Positions 44,965 through 61,246 of a DNA stretch of 64,000 nucleotides are shown here, in pieces. Location of the stretch: NCBI GenBank assembly GCA_028554795.2, contig JAPYKE020000278.1:370020-434019 (forward strand), given 5' to 3'. Position 1 is the first letter of the stretch; each line of letters begins with the position of its first letter. Under the pieces are notes generated by a model. The model ran no database searches and was not told where the DNA came from. It saw only the letters and a list, made by a program, of their open reading frames with translations. This stretch comes from Sinohyriopsis cumingii. Lineage: Eukaryota; Mollusca; Bivalvia; Unionida; Unionidae. Both the position numbers and the translations under genes were made by a program.

Positions 44965-45851
44965 GAAAAATACAATATCTTCTTTAGTGGTACAATACAT
45001 TTGTGCAAACTCATGGGGACTCAGACTTGACTTAACATATAATATACACGGGGACTGGTCTACTAATTAAATACAGACCGAATAACATTCCTTTCTCTCA
45101 AAAAGTGGAACTTATAAATCAGGTGCAACATTAATTAAATAGCGACATAATACAACCTTCAGAAAGACTTTGGTAAAGTCTCGAAATACTGTCTAAGAAC
45201 CCAGACATAAACTATCGTTTCGTGGTTGACTATCCCCGTTTGAATTCCATGTGTAAGAAGAAGGTCTATCTCCTACCAAAAGTAGGAGAAATATTGGAAG
45301 CATTATGTAGACTGCTTGTCTATACGCCATCATGTATCAATTAGTGAACAATGTTTAGAGAGAACTGTTTTTTGTTTCCTATTAATTCGGTATCGGTATT
45401 GGGATTTGAAATGGAGGATGTTTACGGGCCTTCCAGTGATATATAGATCATCAAATGACATGAACTGAGTTCTGGTATACATGGAGGACATAATAATACT
45501 TCCCTCTATGTCTCTTGGTCGTGTGCTTGATTCATAATAGGTGTTTGACAGACTAAGAAAAACAAATATCAAATTAAAACTGGATAAATGTACATTTTTC
45601 ATACACAAAAAAAACCCCTACTTTCTTGGTCATGTTGTCACCAATGATGCGATTACAGTTTCCGATGATAACAATAACACCGTTATGGAGCTTTCAACAG
45701 TGGTAAATTAACGAACCTACCGTGAAATTTTAGGCGTTGCCTTGTATTGCGCAACTTTTGGTTCGGCTTTTGAATGATGATAGTACGTAGGGATGGAATG
45801 GTGATTGAGAATTGGCCAATAACAGTCAAAAAATACACTGTCCACTGAACC
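44965..45851 (+). pseudogene. Ty3/gypsy RT fossil, unit 16
   Basis: Two private changes, at 45614 (Thr to Asn, before the LGHVV motif) and 45672 (Lys to Asn). With unit 15 it is among the most changed copies. Confidence 0.86.
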
Positions 45852-46597
45852 AATTTTTATTATAATTATAATTACACTTGCTAGCAGACAATTAAACAAA
45901 GCTGTTAAAATATATAGGTAATTGAAATATAGACCCTTGCAAGAGTGTATATATTATACACTTTTAGAAAATATATATGTGGTCACATCTTCTCTGCAGT
46001 CTATTAAAATGACATTTTGGAATGAAAGATCAGAGTCGGAGGCTAGCCAAAATGGTGTCTGTAAATTCAGGAGGATAACAACAAAGTAAAGCACAGTCAT
46101 CGAAATTCTCATGGAAATGAAATCGGCTTAGTGGACAATATAACAAGTGTGTGATGTTAGTAGAGATGACAAAAGATAAGATTTACAAATAAAAAAGGAC
46201 AGGACATTGAACCAGATCTTTAGCTACAATATATGCGCAAATAACTTGAAAAGATATGCCTTATATGGATATATATTTTAATCTCATTATAAGGTTCTTG
46301 TGTGACAATACTTTGTACAGTCAGTGCCTCGTAAGGCGGCTGATATAGCTCTGGTTACGAACTGATAAACAGTGTAATATCTCACATATGGTCATCATGC
46401 ACAAACGTTAATCGTGACTCATTAACTGATTAGCGTTTTTCCTTTTAAACATAACGCATGTTACAAAATAAAAGCATGGTACATCATGCTATTACATTTA
46501 CAGCAATGAACATCGACGAAGATTCATAATTTGCAAATTAAGGAAATATATTAAAGCAGATATACAAACATTAGCATATATATACACACAGACACAC

Positions 46598-46742
<145 letters not shown>

Positions 46743-46982
46743 TACCTGACCGCAGAGATAAGAAGACAGAAAAATGTACACAGCTCAATCAACCGTCACA
46801 GTTGCATGCCGACTAGTAGATTACTGATAAGTGTATCAGCCAGTATCGCAATAATATATCCGATTTGCTTTTCAAGGTTGCTATTGGTCAAGCCTAACGT
46901 CAAGCAACCAATAGGGGCGTGCCAAGAATTCTAGGCCTTAACTGTGTCGATTTATAGCAAAGTGTGTGAAATGTCAACTCGT

Positions 46983-47038
<56 letters not shown>

Positions 47039-47181
47039 ATTATGAGATACATAATTAACACTTGCAGTAAAATAATATATTTGATATGAAGGATCTGATC
47101 TATACTATTAAATTATATTGAACATGAAGATATCAATCAAATAGGTATAATGCATACAAGCACAGGAATTCATGTGTACAT

Positions 47182-47213
<32 letters not shown>

Positions 47214-47937
47214 TGTATGTATGTATGTATGTATGTATGTGTATTCATATGTGTATGCATACTGACACATGTAGAAAATAACGTTTAATAGGCCTTTATG
47301 TCAACCGGAATGAATTTGGGTGAAGCGAAATAATTATGTTGTGAAAATAACATGGAATTTTGTTAAGTAGTTTCTGAAGATTGATCAATTTATTTGACAT
47401 ATTGAATGTACGTATGTATGTACTCGTGTCTGACTGAAAGCATTTGTTATCACGCCTTAAGGTAGATGCTCTAATTGCTTCAGTGCAAGGTATAATCCCT
47501 GAGTGATGCTACTTAAACGATAAATACAAAGCCAGGGTTTGATACGGTCCAGCATTAACCAATGTTTATATTCCGTGTCGGCTTTCCAATTTTTGTTTGT
47601 CATGGCTCATGCTATATCCTGTTCTATTCTTCAATCCATTAGGTTAGGGTTAGGTAAACGTATTCTTTGTTAGTTGTACAAATATTTGTATACAGATTAA
47701 AATGAGTTAAGCAAATCCCAGATTAGACACAAATGGCAAGGGTCACGTCTGTTTACTAATATTACCAAAGAACGTCATCTGGAACCATGACCGATGCCCA
47801 TAGTTGGCTTATATGTGGAAATAGCTAGCAACGAATCAAGATGGCCACCATGTGATGAACATATTAAGAATGAAAAGTTTGAAGTTAGCGACCATGACTT
47901 TGATATTCACCGGATGAAATCTTGTGTAGAATAACAA

Positions 47938-48824
47938 GAAAAATACAATATCTTCTTTAGTGGTACAATACATTTGTGCAAACTCATGGGGACTCAGACT
48001 TGACTTAACATATAATATACACGGGGACTGGTCTACTAATTAAATACAGACCGAATAACATTCCTTTCTCTCAAAAAGTGGAACTTATAAATCAGGTGCA
48101 ACATTAATTAAATAGCGACATAATACAACCTTCAGAAAGACTTTGGTAAAGTCTCGAAATACTGTCTAAGAACCCAGACATAAACTATCGTTTCGTGGTT
48201 GACTATCCCCGTTTGAATTCCATGTGTAAGAAGAAGGTCTATCTCCTACCAAAAGTAGGAGAAATATTGGAAGCATTATGTAGACTGCTTGTCTATACGC
48301 CATCATGTATCAATTAGTGAACAATGTTTAGAGAGAACTGTTTTTTGTTTCCTATTAATTCGGTATCGGTATTGGGATTTGAAATGGAGGATGTTTACGG
48401 GCCTTCCAGTGATATATAGATCATCAAATGACATGAACTGAGTTCTGGTATACATGGAGGACATAATAATACTTCCCTCTATGTCTCTTGGTCGTGTGCT
48501 TGATTCATAATAGGTGTTTGACAGACTAAGAAAAACAAATATCAAATTAAAACTGGATAAATGTACATTTTTCATACACAAAAAAACCCCCTACTTTCTT
48601 GGTCATGTTGTCACCAATGATGCGATTACAGTTTCCGATGATAAAAATAACACCGTTATGGAGCTTTCAACAGTGGTAAATTAACGAACCTACCGTGAAA
48701 TTTTAGGCGTTGCCTTGTATTGCGCAACTTTTGGTTCGGCTTTTGAATGATGATAGTACGTAGGGATGGAATGGTGATTGAGAATTGGCCAATAACAGTC
48801 AAAAAATACACTGTCCACTGAACC
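47938..48824 (+). pseudogene. Ty3/gypsy RT fossil, unit 17
   Basis: Majority sequence; no difference noticed. Confidence 0.86.
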
Positions 48825-49568
48825 AATTTTTATTATAATTATAATTACACTTGCTAGCAGACAATTAAACAAAGCTGTTAAAATATATAGGTAATTGAAA
48901 TATAGACCCTTGCAAGAGTGTATATATTATACACTTTTAGAAAATATATATGTGGTCACATCTTCTCTGCAGTCTATTAAAATGACATTTTGGAATGAAA
49001 GATCAGAGTCGGAGGCTAGCCAAAATGGTGTCTGTAAATTCAGGAGGATAACAACAAAGTAAAGCACAGTCATCGAAATTCTCATGGAAATGAAATCGGC
49101 TTAGTGGACAATATAACAAGTGTGTGATGTTAGTAGAGATGACAAAAGATAAGATTTACAAATAAAAAAGGACAGGACATTGAACCAGATCTTTAGCTAC
49201 AATATATGCGCAAATAACTTGAAAAGATATGCCTTATATGGATATATATTTTAATCTCATTATAAGGTTCTTGTGTGACAATACTTTGTACAGTCAGTGC
49301 CTCGTAAGGCGGCTGATATAGCTCTGGTTACGAACTGATAAACAGTGTAATATCTCACATATGGTCATCATGCACAAACGTTAATCGTGACTCATTAACT
49401 GATTAGCGTTTTTCCTTTTAAACATAACGCATGTTACAAAATAAAAGCATGGTACATCATGCTATTACATTTACAGCAATGAACATCGACGAAGATTCAT
49501 AATTTGCAAATTAAGGAAATATATTAAAGCAGATATACAAACATTAGCATATATATATACACAGACAC

Positions 49569-49681
<113 letters not shown>

Positions 49682-49925
49682 TTAGTACCTGACCGCAGAG
49701 ATAAGAAGACAGAAAAATGTACACAGCTCAATCAACCGTCACAGTTGCATGCCGACTAGTAGATTACTGATTAGTGTATCAGCCAGTATCGCAATAATAT
49801 ATCCGATTTGCTTTTCAAGGTTGCTATTGGTCAAGCCTAACGTCAAGCAACCAATAGGGGCGTGCCAAGAATTCTAGGCCTTAACTGTGTCGATTTATAG
49901 CAAAGTGTGTGAAATGTCAACTCGT

Positions 49926-49976
<51 letters not shown>

Positions 49977-50124
49977 TTATAATTATGAGATACATAATTA
50001 ACACTTGCAGTAAAATAATATATTTGATATGAAGGATCTGATCTATACTATTAAATTATATTGAACATGAAGATATCAATCAAATAGGTATAATGCATAC
50101 AAGCACAGGAATTCATGTGTACAT

Positions 50125-50155
<31 letters not shown>

Positions 50156-50852
50156 GTATTCATATGTGTATGCATACTGACACATGTAGAAAATAACGTT
50201 TAATAGGCCTTTATGTCAACCGGAATGAATTTGGGTGAAGCGAAATAATTATGTTGTGAAAATAACATGGAATTTTGTTAAGTAGTTTCTGAAGATTGAT
50301 CAATTTATTTGACATATTGAATGTACGTATGTATGTACTCGTGTCTGACTGAAAGCATTTGTTATCACGCCTTAAGGTAGATGCTCTAATTGCTTCAGTG
50401 CAAGGTATAATCCCTGAGTGATGCTACTTAAACGATAAATACAAAGCCAGGGTTTGATACGGTCCAGCATTAACCAATGTTTATATTCCGTGTCGGCTTT
50501 CCAATTTTTGTTTGTCATGGCTCATGCTATATCCTGTTCTATTCTTCAATCCATTAGGTTAGGGTTAGGTAAACGTATTCTTTGTTAGTTGTACAAATAT
50601 TTGTATACAGATTAAAATGAGTTAAGCAAATCCCAGATTAGACACAAATGGCAAGGGTCACGTCTGTTTACTAATATTACCAAAGAACGTCATCTGGAAC
50701 CATGACCGATGCCCATAGTTGGCTTATATGTGGAAATAGCTAGCAACGAATCAAGATGGCCACCATGTGATGAACATATTAAGAATGAAAAGTTTGAAGT
50801 TAGCGACCATGACTTTGATATTCACCGGATGAAATCTTGTGTAGAATAACAA

Positions 50853-51739
50853 GAAAAATACAATATCTTCTTTAGTGGTACAATACATTTGTGCAAACTC
50901 ATGGGGACTCAGACTTGACTTAACATATAATATACACGGGGACTGGTCTACTAATTAAATACAGACCGAATAACATTCCTTTCTCTCAAAAAGTGGAACT
51001 TATAAATCAGGTGCAACATTAATTAAATAGCGACATAATACAACCTTCAGAAAGACTTTGGTAAAGTCTCGAAATACTGTCTAAGAACCCAGACATAAAC
51101 TATCGTTTCGTGGTTGACTATCCCCGTTTGAATTCCATGTGTAAGAAGAAGGTCTATCTCCTACCAAAAGTAGGAGAAATATTGGAAGCATTATGTAGAC
51201 TGCTTGTCTATACGCCATCATGTATCAATTAGTGAACAATGTTTAGAGAGAACTGTTTTTTGTTTCCTATTAATTCGGTATCGGTATTGGGATTTGAAAT
51301 GGAGGATGTTTACGGGCCTTCCAGTGATATATAGATCATCAAATGACATGAACTGAGTTCTGGTATACATGGAGGACATAATAATACTTCCCTCTATGTC
51401 TCTTGGTCGTGTGCTTGATTCATAATAGGTGTTTGACAGACTAAGAAAAACAAATATCAAATTAAAACTGGATAAATGTACATTTTTCATACACAAAAAA
51501 ACCCCCTACTTTCTTGGTCATGTTGTCACCAATGATGCGATTACAGTTTCCGATGATAAAAATAACACCGTTATGGAGCTTTCAACAGTGGTAAATTAAC
51601 GAACCTACCGTGAAATTTTAGGCGTTGCCTTGTATTGCGCAACTTTTGGTTCGGCTTTTGAATGATGATAGTACGTAGGGATGGAATGGTGATTGAGAAT
51701 TGGCCAATAACAGTCAAAAAATACACTGTCCACTGAACC
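50853..51739 (+). pseudogene. Ty3/gypsy RT fossil, unit 18
   Basis: Majority sequence; no difference noticed. Confidence 0.86.
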
Positions 51740-52485
51740 AATTTTTATTATAATTATAATTACACTTGCTAGCAGACAATTAAACAAAGCTGTTAAAATA
51801 TATAGGTAATTGAAATATAGACCCTTGCAAGAGTGTATATATTATACACTTTTAGAAAATATATATGTGGTCACATCTTCTCTGCAGTCTATTAAAATGA
51901 CATTTTGGAATGAAAGATCAGAGTCGGAGGCTAGCCAAAATGGTGTCTGTAAATTCAGGAGGATAACAACAAAGTAAAGCACAGTCATCGAAATTCTCAT
52001 GGAAATGAAATCGGCTTAGTGGACAATATAACAAGTGTGTGATGTTAGTAGAGATGACAAAAGATAAGATTTACAAATAAAAAAGGACAGGACATTGAAC
52101 CAGATCTTTAGCTACAATATATGCGCAAATAACTTGAAAAGATATGCCTTATATGGATATATATTTTAATCTCATTATAAGGTTCTTGTGTGACAATACT
52201 TTGTACAGTCAGTGCCTCGTAAGGCGGCTGATATAGCTCTGGTTACGAACTGATAAACAGTGTAATATCTCACATATGGTCATCATGCACAAACGTTAAT
52301 CGTGACTCATTAACTGATTAGCGTTTTTCCTTTTAAACATAACGCATGTTACAAAATAAAAGCATGGTACATCATGCTATTACATTTACAGCAATGAACA
52401 TCGACGAAGATTCATAATTTGCAAATTAAGGAAATATATTAAAGCAGATATACAAACATTAGCATATATATATATACACAGACAC

Positions 52486-52600
<115 letters not shown>

Positions 52601-52845
52601 TTAGTACCTGACCGCAGAGATAAGAAGACAGAAAAATGTACACAGCTCAATCAACCGTCACAGTTGCATGCCGACTAGTAGATTACTGATTAGTGTATCA
52701 GCCAGTATCGCAATAATATATCCGATTTGCTTTTCAAGGTTGCTATTGGTCAAGCCTAACGTCAAGCAACCAATAGGGGCGTGCCAAGAATTCTAGGCCT
52801 TAACTGTGTCGATTTATAGCAAAGTGTGTGAAATGTCAACTCGTG

Positions 52846-52893
<48 letters not shown>

Positions 52894-53041
52894 TTATAAT
52901 TATGAGATACATAATTAACACTTGCAGTAAAATAATATATTTGATATGAAGGATCTGATCTATACTATTAAATTATATTGAACATGAAGATATCAATCAA
53001 ATAGGTATAATGCATACAAGCACAGGAATTCATGTGTACAT

Positions 53042-53073
<32 letters not shown>

Positions 53074-53773
53074 TGTGTATTCATATGTGTATGCATACTG
53101 ACACATGTAGAAAATAACGTTTAATAGGCCTTTATGTCAACCGGAATGAATTTGGGTGAAGCGAAATAATTATGTTGTGAAAATAACATGGAATTTTGTT
53201 AAGTAGTTTCTGAAGATTGATCAATTTATTTGACATATTGAATGTACGTATGTATGTACTCGTGTCTGACTGAAAGCATTTGTTATCACGCCTTAAGGTA
53301 GATGCTCTAATTGCTTCAGTGCAAGGTATAATCCCTGAGTGATGCTACTTAAACGATAAATACAAAGCCAGGGTTTGATACGGTCCAGCATTAACCAATG
53401 TTTATATTCCGTGTCGGCTTTCCAATTTTTGTTTGTCATGGCTCATGCTATATCCTGTTCTATTCTTCAATCCATTAGGTTAGGGTTAGGTAAACGTATT
53501 CTTTGTTAGTTGTACAAATATTTGTATACAGATTAAAATGAGTTAAGCAAATCCCAGATTAGACACAAATGGCAAGGGTCACGTCTGTTTACTAATATTA
53601 CCAAAGAACGTCATCTGGAACTATGACCGATGCCCATAGTTGGCTTATATGTGGAAATAGCTAGCAACGAATCAAGATGGCCACCATGTGATGAACATAT
53701 TAAGAATGAAAAGTTTGAAGTTAGCGACCATGACTTTGATATTCACCGGATGAAATCTTGTGTAGAATAACAA

Positions 53774-54660
53774 GAAAAATACAATATCTTCTTTAGTGGT
53801 ACAATACATTTGTGCAAACTCATGGGGACTCAGACTTGACTTAACATATAATATACACGGGGACTGGTCTACTAATTAAATACAGACCGAATAACATTCC
53901 TTTCTCTCAAAAAGTGGAACTTATAAATCAGGTGCAACATTAATTAAATAGCGACATAATACAACCTTCAGAAAGACTTTGGTAAAGTCTCGAAATACTG
54001 TCTAAGAACCCAGACATAAACTATCGTTTCGTGGTTGACTATCCCCGTTTGAATTCCATGTGTAAGAAGAAGGTCTATCTCCTACCAAAAGTAGGAGAAA
54101 TATTGGAAGCATTATGTAGACTGCTTGTCTATACGCCATCATGTATCAATTAGTGAACAATGTTTAGAGAGAACTGTTTTTTGTTTCCTATTAATTCGGT
54201 ATCGGTATTGGGATTTGAAATGGAGGATGTTTACGGGCCTTCCAGTGATATATAGATCATCAAATGACATGAACTGAGTTCTGGTATACATGGAGGACAT
54301 AATAATACTTCCCTCTATGTCTCTTGGTCGTGTGCTTGATTCATAATAGGTGTTTGACAGACTAAGAAAAACAAATATCAAATTAAAACTGGATAAATGT
54401 ACATTTTTCATACACAAAAAAACCCCCTACTTTCTTGGTCATGTTGTCACCAATGATGCGATTACAGTTTCCGATGATAAAAATAACACCGTTATGGAGC
54501 TTTCAACAGTGGTAAATTAACGAACCTACCGTGAAATTTTAGGCGTTGCCTTGTATTGCGCAACTTTTGGTTCGGTTTTTGAATGATGATAGTACGTAGG
54601 GATGGAATGGTGATTGAGAATTGGCCAATAACAGTCAAAAAATACACTGTCCACTGAACC
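53774..54660 (+). pseudogene. Ty3/gypsy RT fossil, unit 19
   Basis: C to T at 54576 (Ala to Val codon), shared only with unit 22 and a key marker of the three-unit duplication. Confidence 0.86.
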
Positions 54661-55406
54661 AATTTTTATTATAATTATAATTACACTTGCTAGCAGACAA
54701 TTAAACAAAGCTGTTAAAATATATAGGTAATTGAAATATAGACCCTTGCAAGAGTGTATATATTATACACTTTTAGAAAATATATATGTGGTCACATCTT
54801 CTCTGCAGTCTATTAAAATGACATTTTGGAATGAAAGATCAGAGTCGGAGGCTAGCCAAAATGGTGTCTGTAAATTCAGGAGGATAACAACAAAGTAAAG
54901 CACAGTCATCGAAATTCTCATGGAAATGAAATCGGCTTAGTGGACAATATAACAAGTGTGTGATGTTAGTAGAGATGACAAAAGATAAGATTTACAAATA
55001 AAAAAGGACAGGACATTGAACCAGATCTTTAGCTACAATATATGCGCAAATAACTTGAAAAGATATGCCTTATATGGATATATATTTTAATCTCATTATA
55101 AGGTTCTTGTGTGACAATACTTTGTACAGTCAGTGCCTCGTAAGGCGGCTGATATAGCTCTGGTTACGAACTGATAAACAGTGTAATATCTCACATATGG
55201 TCATCATGCACAAACGTTAATCGTGACTCATTAACTGATTAGCGTTTTTCCTTTTAAACATAACGCATGTTACAAAATAAAAGCATGGTACATCATGCTA
55301 TTACATTTACAGCAATGAACATCGACGAAGATTCATAATTTGCAAATTAAGGAAATATATTAAAGCAGATATACAAACATTAGCATATATATACACACAG
55401 ACACAC

Positions 55407-55418
<12 letters not shown>

Positions 55419-55495
<77 letters not shown>
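55419..55495. repeat. (AT)n tract between units 19 and 20, 77 bp
   Basis: Ordinary type without the T to A change; it marks the junction of the two three-unit blocks. Confidence 0.95.
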
Positions 55496-55499
<4 letters not shown>

Positions 55500-55739
55500 T
55501 ACCTGACCGCAGAGATAAGAAGACAGAAAAATGTACACAGCTCAATCAACCGTCACAGTTGCATGCCGACTAGTAGATTACTGATTAGTGTATCAGCCAG
55601 TATCGCAATAATATATCCGATTTGCTTTTCAAGGTTGCTATTGGTCAAGCCTAACGTCAAGCAACCAATAGGGGCGTGCCAAGAATTCTAGGCCTTAACT
55701 GTGTCGATTTATAGCAAAGTGTGTGAAATGTCAACTCGT

Positions 55740-55791
<52 letters not shown>

Positions 55792-55934
55792 ATTATGAGA
55801 TACATAATTAACACTTGCAGTAAAATAATATATTTGATATGAAGGATCTGATCTATACTATTAAATTATATTGAACATGAAGATATCAATCAAATAGGTA
55901 TAATGCATACAAGCACAGGAATTCATGTGTACAT

Positions 55935-55966
<32 letters not shown>

Positions 55967-56690
55967 TGTATGTATGTATGTATGTATGTATGTGTATTCA
56001 TATGTGTATGCATACTGACACATGTAGAAAATAACGTTTAATAGGCCTTTATGTCAACCGGAATGAATTTGGGTGAAGCGAAATAATTATGTTGTGAAAA
56101 TAACATGGAATTTTGTTAAGTAGTTTCTGAAGATTGATCAATTTATTTGACATATTGAATGTACGTATGTATGTACTCGTGTCTGACTGAAAGCATTTGT
56201 TATCACGCCTTAAGGTAGATGCTCTAATTGCTTCAGTGCAAGGTATAATCCCTGAGTGATGCTACTTAAACGATAAATACAAAGCCAGGGTTTGATACGG
56301 TCCAGCATTAACCAATGTTTATATTCCGTGTCGGCGTTCCAATTTTTGTTTGTCATGGCTCATGCTATATCCTGTTCTATTCTTCAATCCATTAGGTTAG
56401 GGTTAGGTAAACGTATTCTTTGTTAGTTGTACAAATATTTGTATACAGATTAAAATGAGTTAAGCAAATCCCAGATTAGACACAAATGGCAAGGGTCACG
56501 TCTGTTTACTAATATTACCAAAGAACGTCATCTGGAACCATGACCGATGCCCATAGTTGGCTTATATGTGGAAATAGCTAGCAACGAATCAAGATGGCCA
56601 CCATGTGATGAACATATTAAGAATGAAAAGTTTGAAGTTAGCGACCATGACTTTGATATTCACCGGATGAAATCTTGTGTAGAATAACAA

Positions 56691-57577
56691 GAAAAATACA
56701 ATATCTTCTTTAGTGGTACAATACATTTGTGCAAACTCATGGGGACTCAGACTTGACTTAACATATAATATACACGGGGACTGGTCTACTAATTAAATAC
56801 AGACCGAATAACATTCCTTTCTCTCAAAAAGTGGAACTTATAAATCAGGTGCAACATTAATTAAATAGCGACATAATACAACCTTCAGAAAGACTTTGGT
56901 AAAGTCTCGAAATACTGTCTAAGAACCCAGACATAAACTATCGTTTCGTGGTTGACTATCCCCGTTTGAATTCCATGTGTAAGAAGAAGGTCTATCTCCT
57001 ACCAAAAGTAGGAGAAATATTGGAAGCATTATGTAGACTGCTTGTCTATACGCCATCATGTATCAATTAGTGAACAATGTTTAGAGAGAACTGTTTTTTG
57101 TTTCCTATTAATTCGGTATCGGTATTGGGATTTGAAATGGAGGATGTTTACGGGCCTTCCAGTGATATATAGATCATCAAATGACATGAACTGAGTTCTG
57201 GTATACATGGAGGACATAATAATACTTCCCTCTATGTCTCTTGGTCGTGTGCTTGATTCATAATAGGTGTTTGACAGACTAAGAAAAACAAATATCAAAT
57301 TAAAACTGGATAAATGTACATTTTTCATACACAAAAAAACCCCCTACTTTCTTGGTCATGTTGTCACCAATGATGCGATTACAGTTTCCGATGATAAAAA
57401 TAACACCGTTATGGAGCTTTCAACAGTGGTAAATTAACGAACCTACCGTGAAATTTTAGGCGTTGCCTTGTATTGCGCAACTTTTGGTTCGGCTTTTGAA
57501 TGATGATAGTACGTAGGGATGGAATGGTGATTGAGAATTGGCCAATAACAGTCAAAAAATACACTGTCCACTGAACC
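56691..57577 (+). pseudogene. Ty3/gypsy RT fossil, unit 20
   Basis: Majority sequence; the private base of this unit lies upstream. Confidence 0.86.
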
Positions 57578-58321
57578 AATTTTTATTATAATTATAATTA
57601 CACTTGCTAGCAGACAATTAAACAAAGCTGTTAAAATATATAGGTAATTGAAATATAGACCCTTGCAAGAGTGTATATATTATACACTTTTAGAAAATAT
57701 ATATGTGGTCACATCTTCTCTGCAGTCTATTAAAATGACATTTTGGAATGAAAGATCAGAGTCGGAGGCTAGCCAAAATGGTGTCTGTAAATTCAGGAGG
57801 ATAACAACAAAGTAAAGCACAGTCATCGAAATTCTCATGGAAATGAAATCGGCTTAGTGGACAATATAACAAGTGTGTGATGTTAGTAGAGATGACAAAA
57901 GATAAGATTTACAAATAAAAAAGGACAGGACATTGAACCAGATCTTTAGCTACAATATATGCGCAAATAACTTGAAAAGATATGCCTTATATGGATATAT
58001 ATTTTAATCTCATTATAAGGTTCTTGTGTGACAATACTTTGTACAGTCAGTGCCTCGTAAGGCGGCTGATATAGCTCTGGTTACGAACTGATAAACAGTG
58101 TAATATCTCACATATGGTCATCATGCACAAACGTTAATCGTGACTCATTAACTGATTAGCGTTTTTCCTTTTAAACATAACGCATGTTACAAAATAAAAG
58201 CATGGTACATCATGCTATTACATTTACAGCAATGAACATCGACGAAGATTCATAATTTGCAAATTAAGGAAATATATTAAAGCAGATATACAAACATTAG
58301 CATATATATATACACAGACAC

Positions 58322-58442
<121 letters not shown>

Positions 58443-58686
58443 TTAGTACCTGACCGCAGAGATAAGAAGACAGAAAAATGTACACAGCTCAATCAACCGT
58501 CACAGTTGCATGCCGACTAGTAGATTACTGATTAGTGTATCAGCCAGTATCGCAATAATATATCCGATTTGCTTTTCAAGGTTGCTATTGGTCAAGCCTA
58601 ACGTCAAGCAACCAATAGGGGCGTGCCAAGAATTCTAGGCCTTAACTGTGTCGATTTATAGCAAAGTGTGTGAAATGTCAACTCGT

Positions 58687-58740
<54 letters not shown>

Positions 58741-58887
58741 TATAATTATGAGATACATAATTAACACTTGCAGTAAAATAATATATTTGATATGAAGGAT
58801 CTGATCTATACTATTAAATTATATTGAACATGAAGATATCAATCAAATAGGTATAATGCATACAAGCACAGGAATTCATGTGTACAT

Positions 58888-58918
<31 letters not shown>

Positions 58919-59615
58919 GTATTCATATGTGTATGCATACTGACACATGTAGAAAATAACGTTTAATAGGCCTTTATGTCAACCGGAATGAATTTGGGTG
59001 AAGCGAAATAATTATGTTGTGAAAATAACATGGAATTTTGTTAAGTAGTTTCTGAAGATTGATCAATTTATTTGACATATTGAATGTACGTATGTATGTA
59101 CTCGTGTCTGACTGAAAGCATTTGTTATCACGCCTTAAGGTAGATGCTCTAATTGCTTCAGTGCAAGGTATAATCCCTGAGTGATGCTACTTAAACGATA
59201 AATACAAAGCCAGGGTTTGATACGGTCCAGCATTAACCAATGTTTATATTCCGTGTCGGCTTTCCAATTTTTGTTTGTCATGGCTCATGCTATATCCTGT
59301 TCTATTCTTCAATCCATTAGGTTAGGGTTAGGTAAACGTATTCTTTGTTAGTTGTACAAATATTTGTATACAGATTAAAATGAGTTAAGCAAATCCCAGA
59401 TTAGACACAAATGGCAAGGGTCACGTCTGTTTACTAATATTACCAAAGAACGTCATCTGGAACCATGACCGATGCCCATAGTTGGCTTATATGTGGAAAT
59501 AGCTAGCAACGAATCAAGATGGCCACCATGTGATGAACATATTAAGAATGAAAAGTTTGAAGTTAGCGACCATGACTTTGATATTCACCGGATGAAATCT
59601 TGTGTAGAATAACAA

Positions 59616-60502
59616 GAAAAATACAATATCTTCTTTAGTGGTACAATACATTTGTGCAAACTCATGGGGACTCAGACTTGACTTAACATATAATATACAC
59701 GGGGACTGGTCTACTAATTAAATACAGACCGAATAACATTCCTTTCTCTCAAAAAGTGGAACTTATAAATCAGGTGCAACATTAATTAAATAGCGACATA
59801 ATACAACCTTCAGAAAGACTTTGGTAAAGTCTCGAAATACTGTCTAAGAACCCAGACATAAACTATCGTTTCGTGGTTGACTATCCCCGTTTGAATTCCA
59901 TGTGTAAGAAGAAGGTCTATCTCCTACCAAAAGTAGGAGAAATATTGGAAGCATTATGTAGACTGCTTGTCTATACGCCATCATGTATCAATTAGTGAAC
60001 AATGTTTAGAGAGAACTGTTTTTTGTTTCCTATTAATTCGGTATCGGTATTGGGATTTGAAATGGAGGATGTTTACGGGCCTTCCAGTGATATATAGATC
60101 ATCAAATGAAATGAACTGAGTTCTGGTATACATGGAGGACATAATAATACTTCCCTCTATGTCTCTTGGTCGTGTGCTTGATTCATAATAGGTGTTTGAC
60201 AGACTAAGAAAAACAAATATCAAATTAAAACTGGATAAATGTACATTTTTCATACACAAAAAAACCCCCTACTTTCTTGGTCATGTTGTCACCAATGATG
60301 CGATTACAGTTTCCGATGATAAAAATAACACCGTTATGGAGCTTTCAACAGTGGTAAATTAACGAACCTACCGTGAAATTTTAGGCGTTGCCTTGTATTG
60401 CGCAACTTTTGGTTCGGCTTTTGAATGATGATAGTACGTAGGGATGGAATGGTGATTGAGAATTGGCCAATAACAGTCAAAAAATACACTGTCCACTGAA
60501 CC
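59616..60502 (+). pseudogene. Ty3/gypsy RT fossil, unit 21
   Basis: Private C to A at 60110 changes to Glu the Asp codon that unit 8 changes to Asn. Confidence 0.86.
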
Positions 60503-61246
60503 AATTTTTATTATAATTATAATTACACTTGCTAGCAGACAATTAAACAAAGCTGTTAAAATATATAGGTAATTGAAATATAGACCCTTGCAAGAGTGTA
60601 TATATTATACACTTTTAGAAAATATATATGTGGTCACATCTTCTCTGCAGTCTATTAAAATGACATTTTGGAATGAAAGATCAGAGTCGGAGGCTAGCCA
60701 AAATGGTGTCTGTAAATTCAGGAGGATAACAACAAAGTAAAGCACAGTCATCGAAATTCTCATGGAAATGAAATCGGCTTAGTGGACAATATAACAAGTG
60801 TGTGATGTTAGTAGAGATGACAAAAGATAAGATTTACAAATAAAAAAGGACAGGACATTGAACCAGATCTTTAGCTACAATATATGCGCAAATAACTTGA
60901 AAAGATATGCCTTATATGGATATATATTTTAATCTCATTATAAGGTTCTTGTGTGACAATACTTTGTACAGTCAGTGCCTCGTAAGGCGGCTGATATAGC
61001 TCTGGTTACGAACTGATAAACAGTGTAATATCTCACATATGGTCATCATGCACAAACGTTAATCGTGACTCATTAACTGATTAGCGTTTTTCCTTTTAAA
61101 CATAACGCATGTTACAAAATAAAAGCATGGTACATCATGCTATTACATTTACAGCAATGAACATCGACGAAGATTCATAATTTGCAAATTAAGGAAATAT
61201 ATTAAAGCAGATATACAAACATTAGCATATATATATACACAGACAC

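Larger units (their letters stand above)
52601..55495. repeat. Repeat unit 19 (2895 bp)
   Basis: It has 14 CT, 7 GTAT and a 77 bp AT tail of the ordinary kind. TTTATAATT head variant. C to T at 54576 is shared only with unit 22; C to T at 53622 is private. Confidence 0.97.
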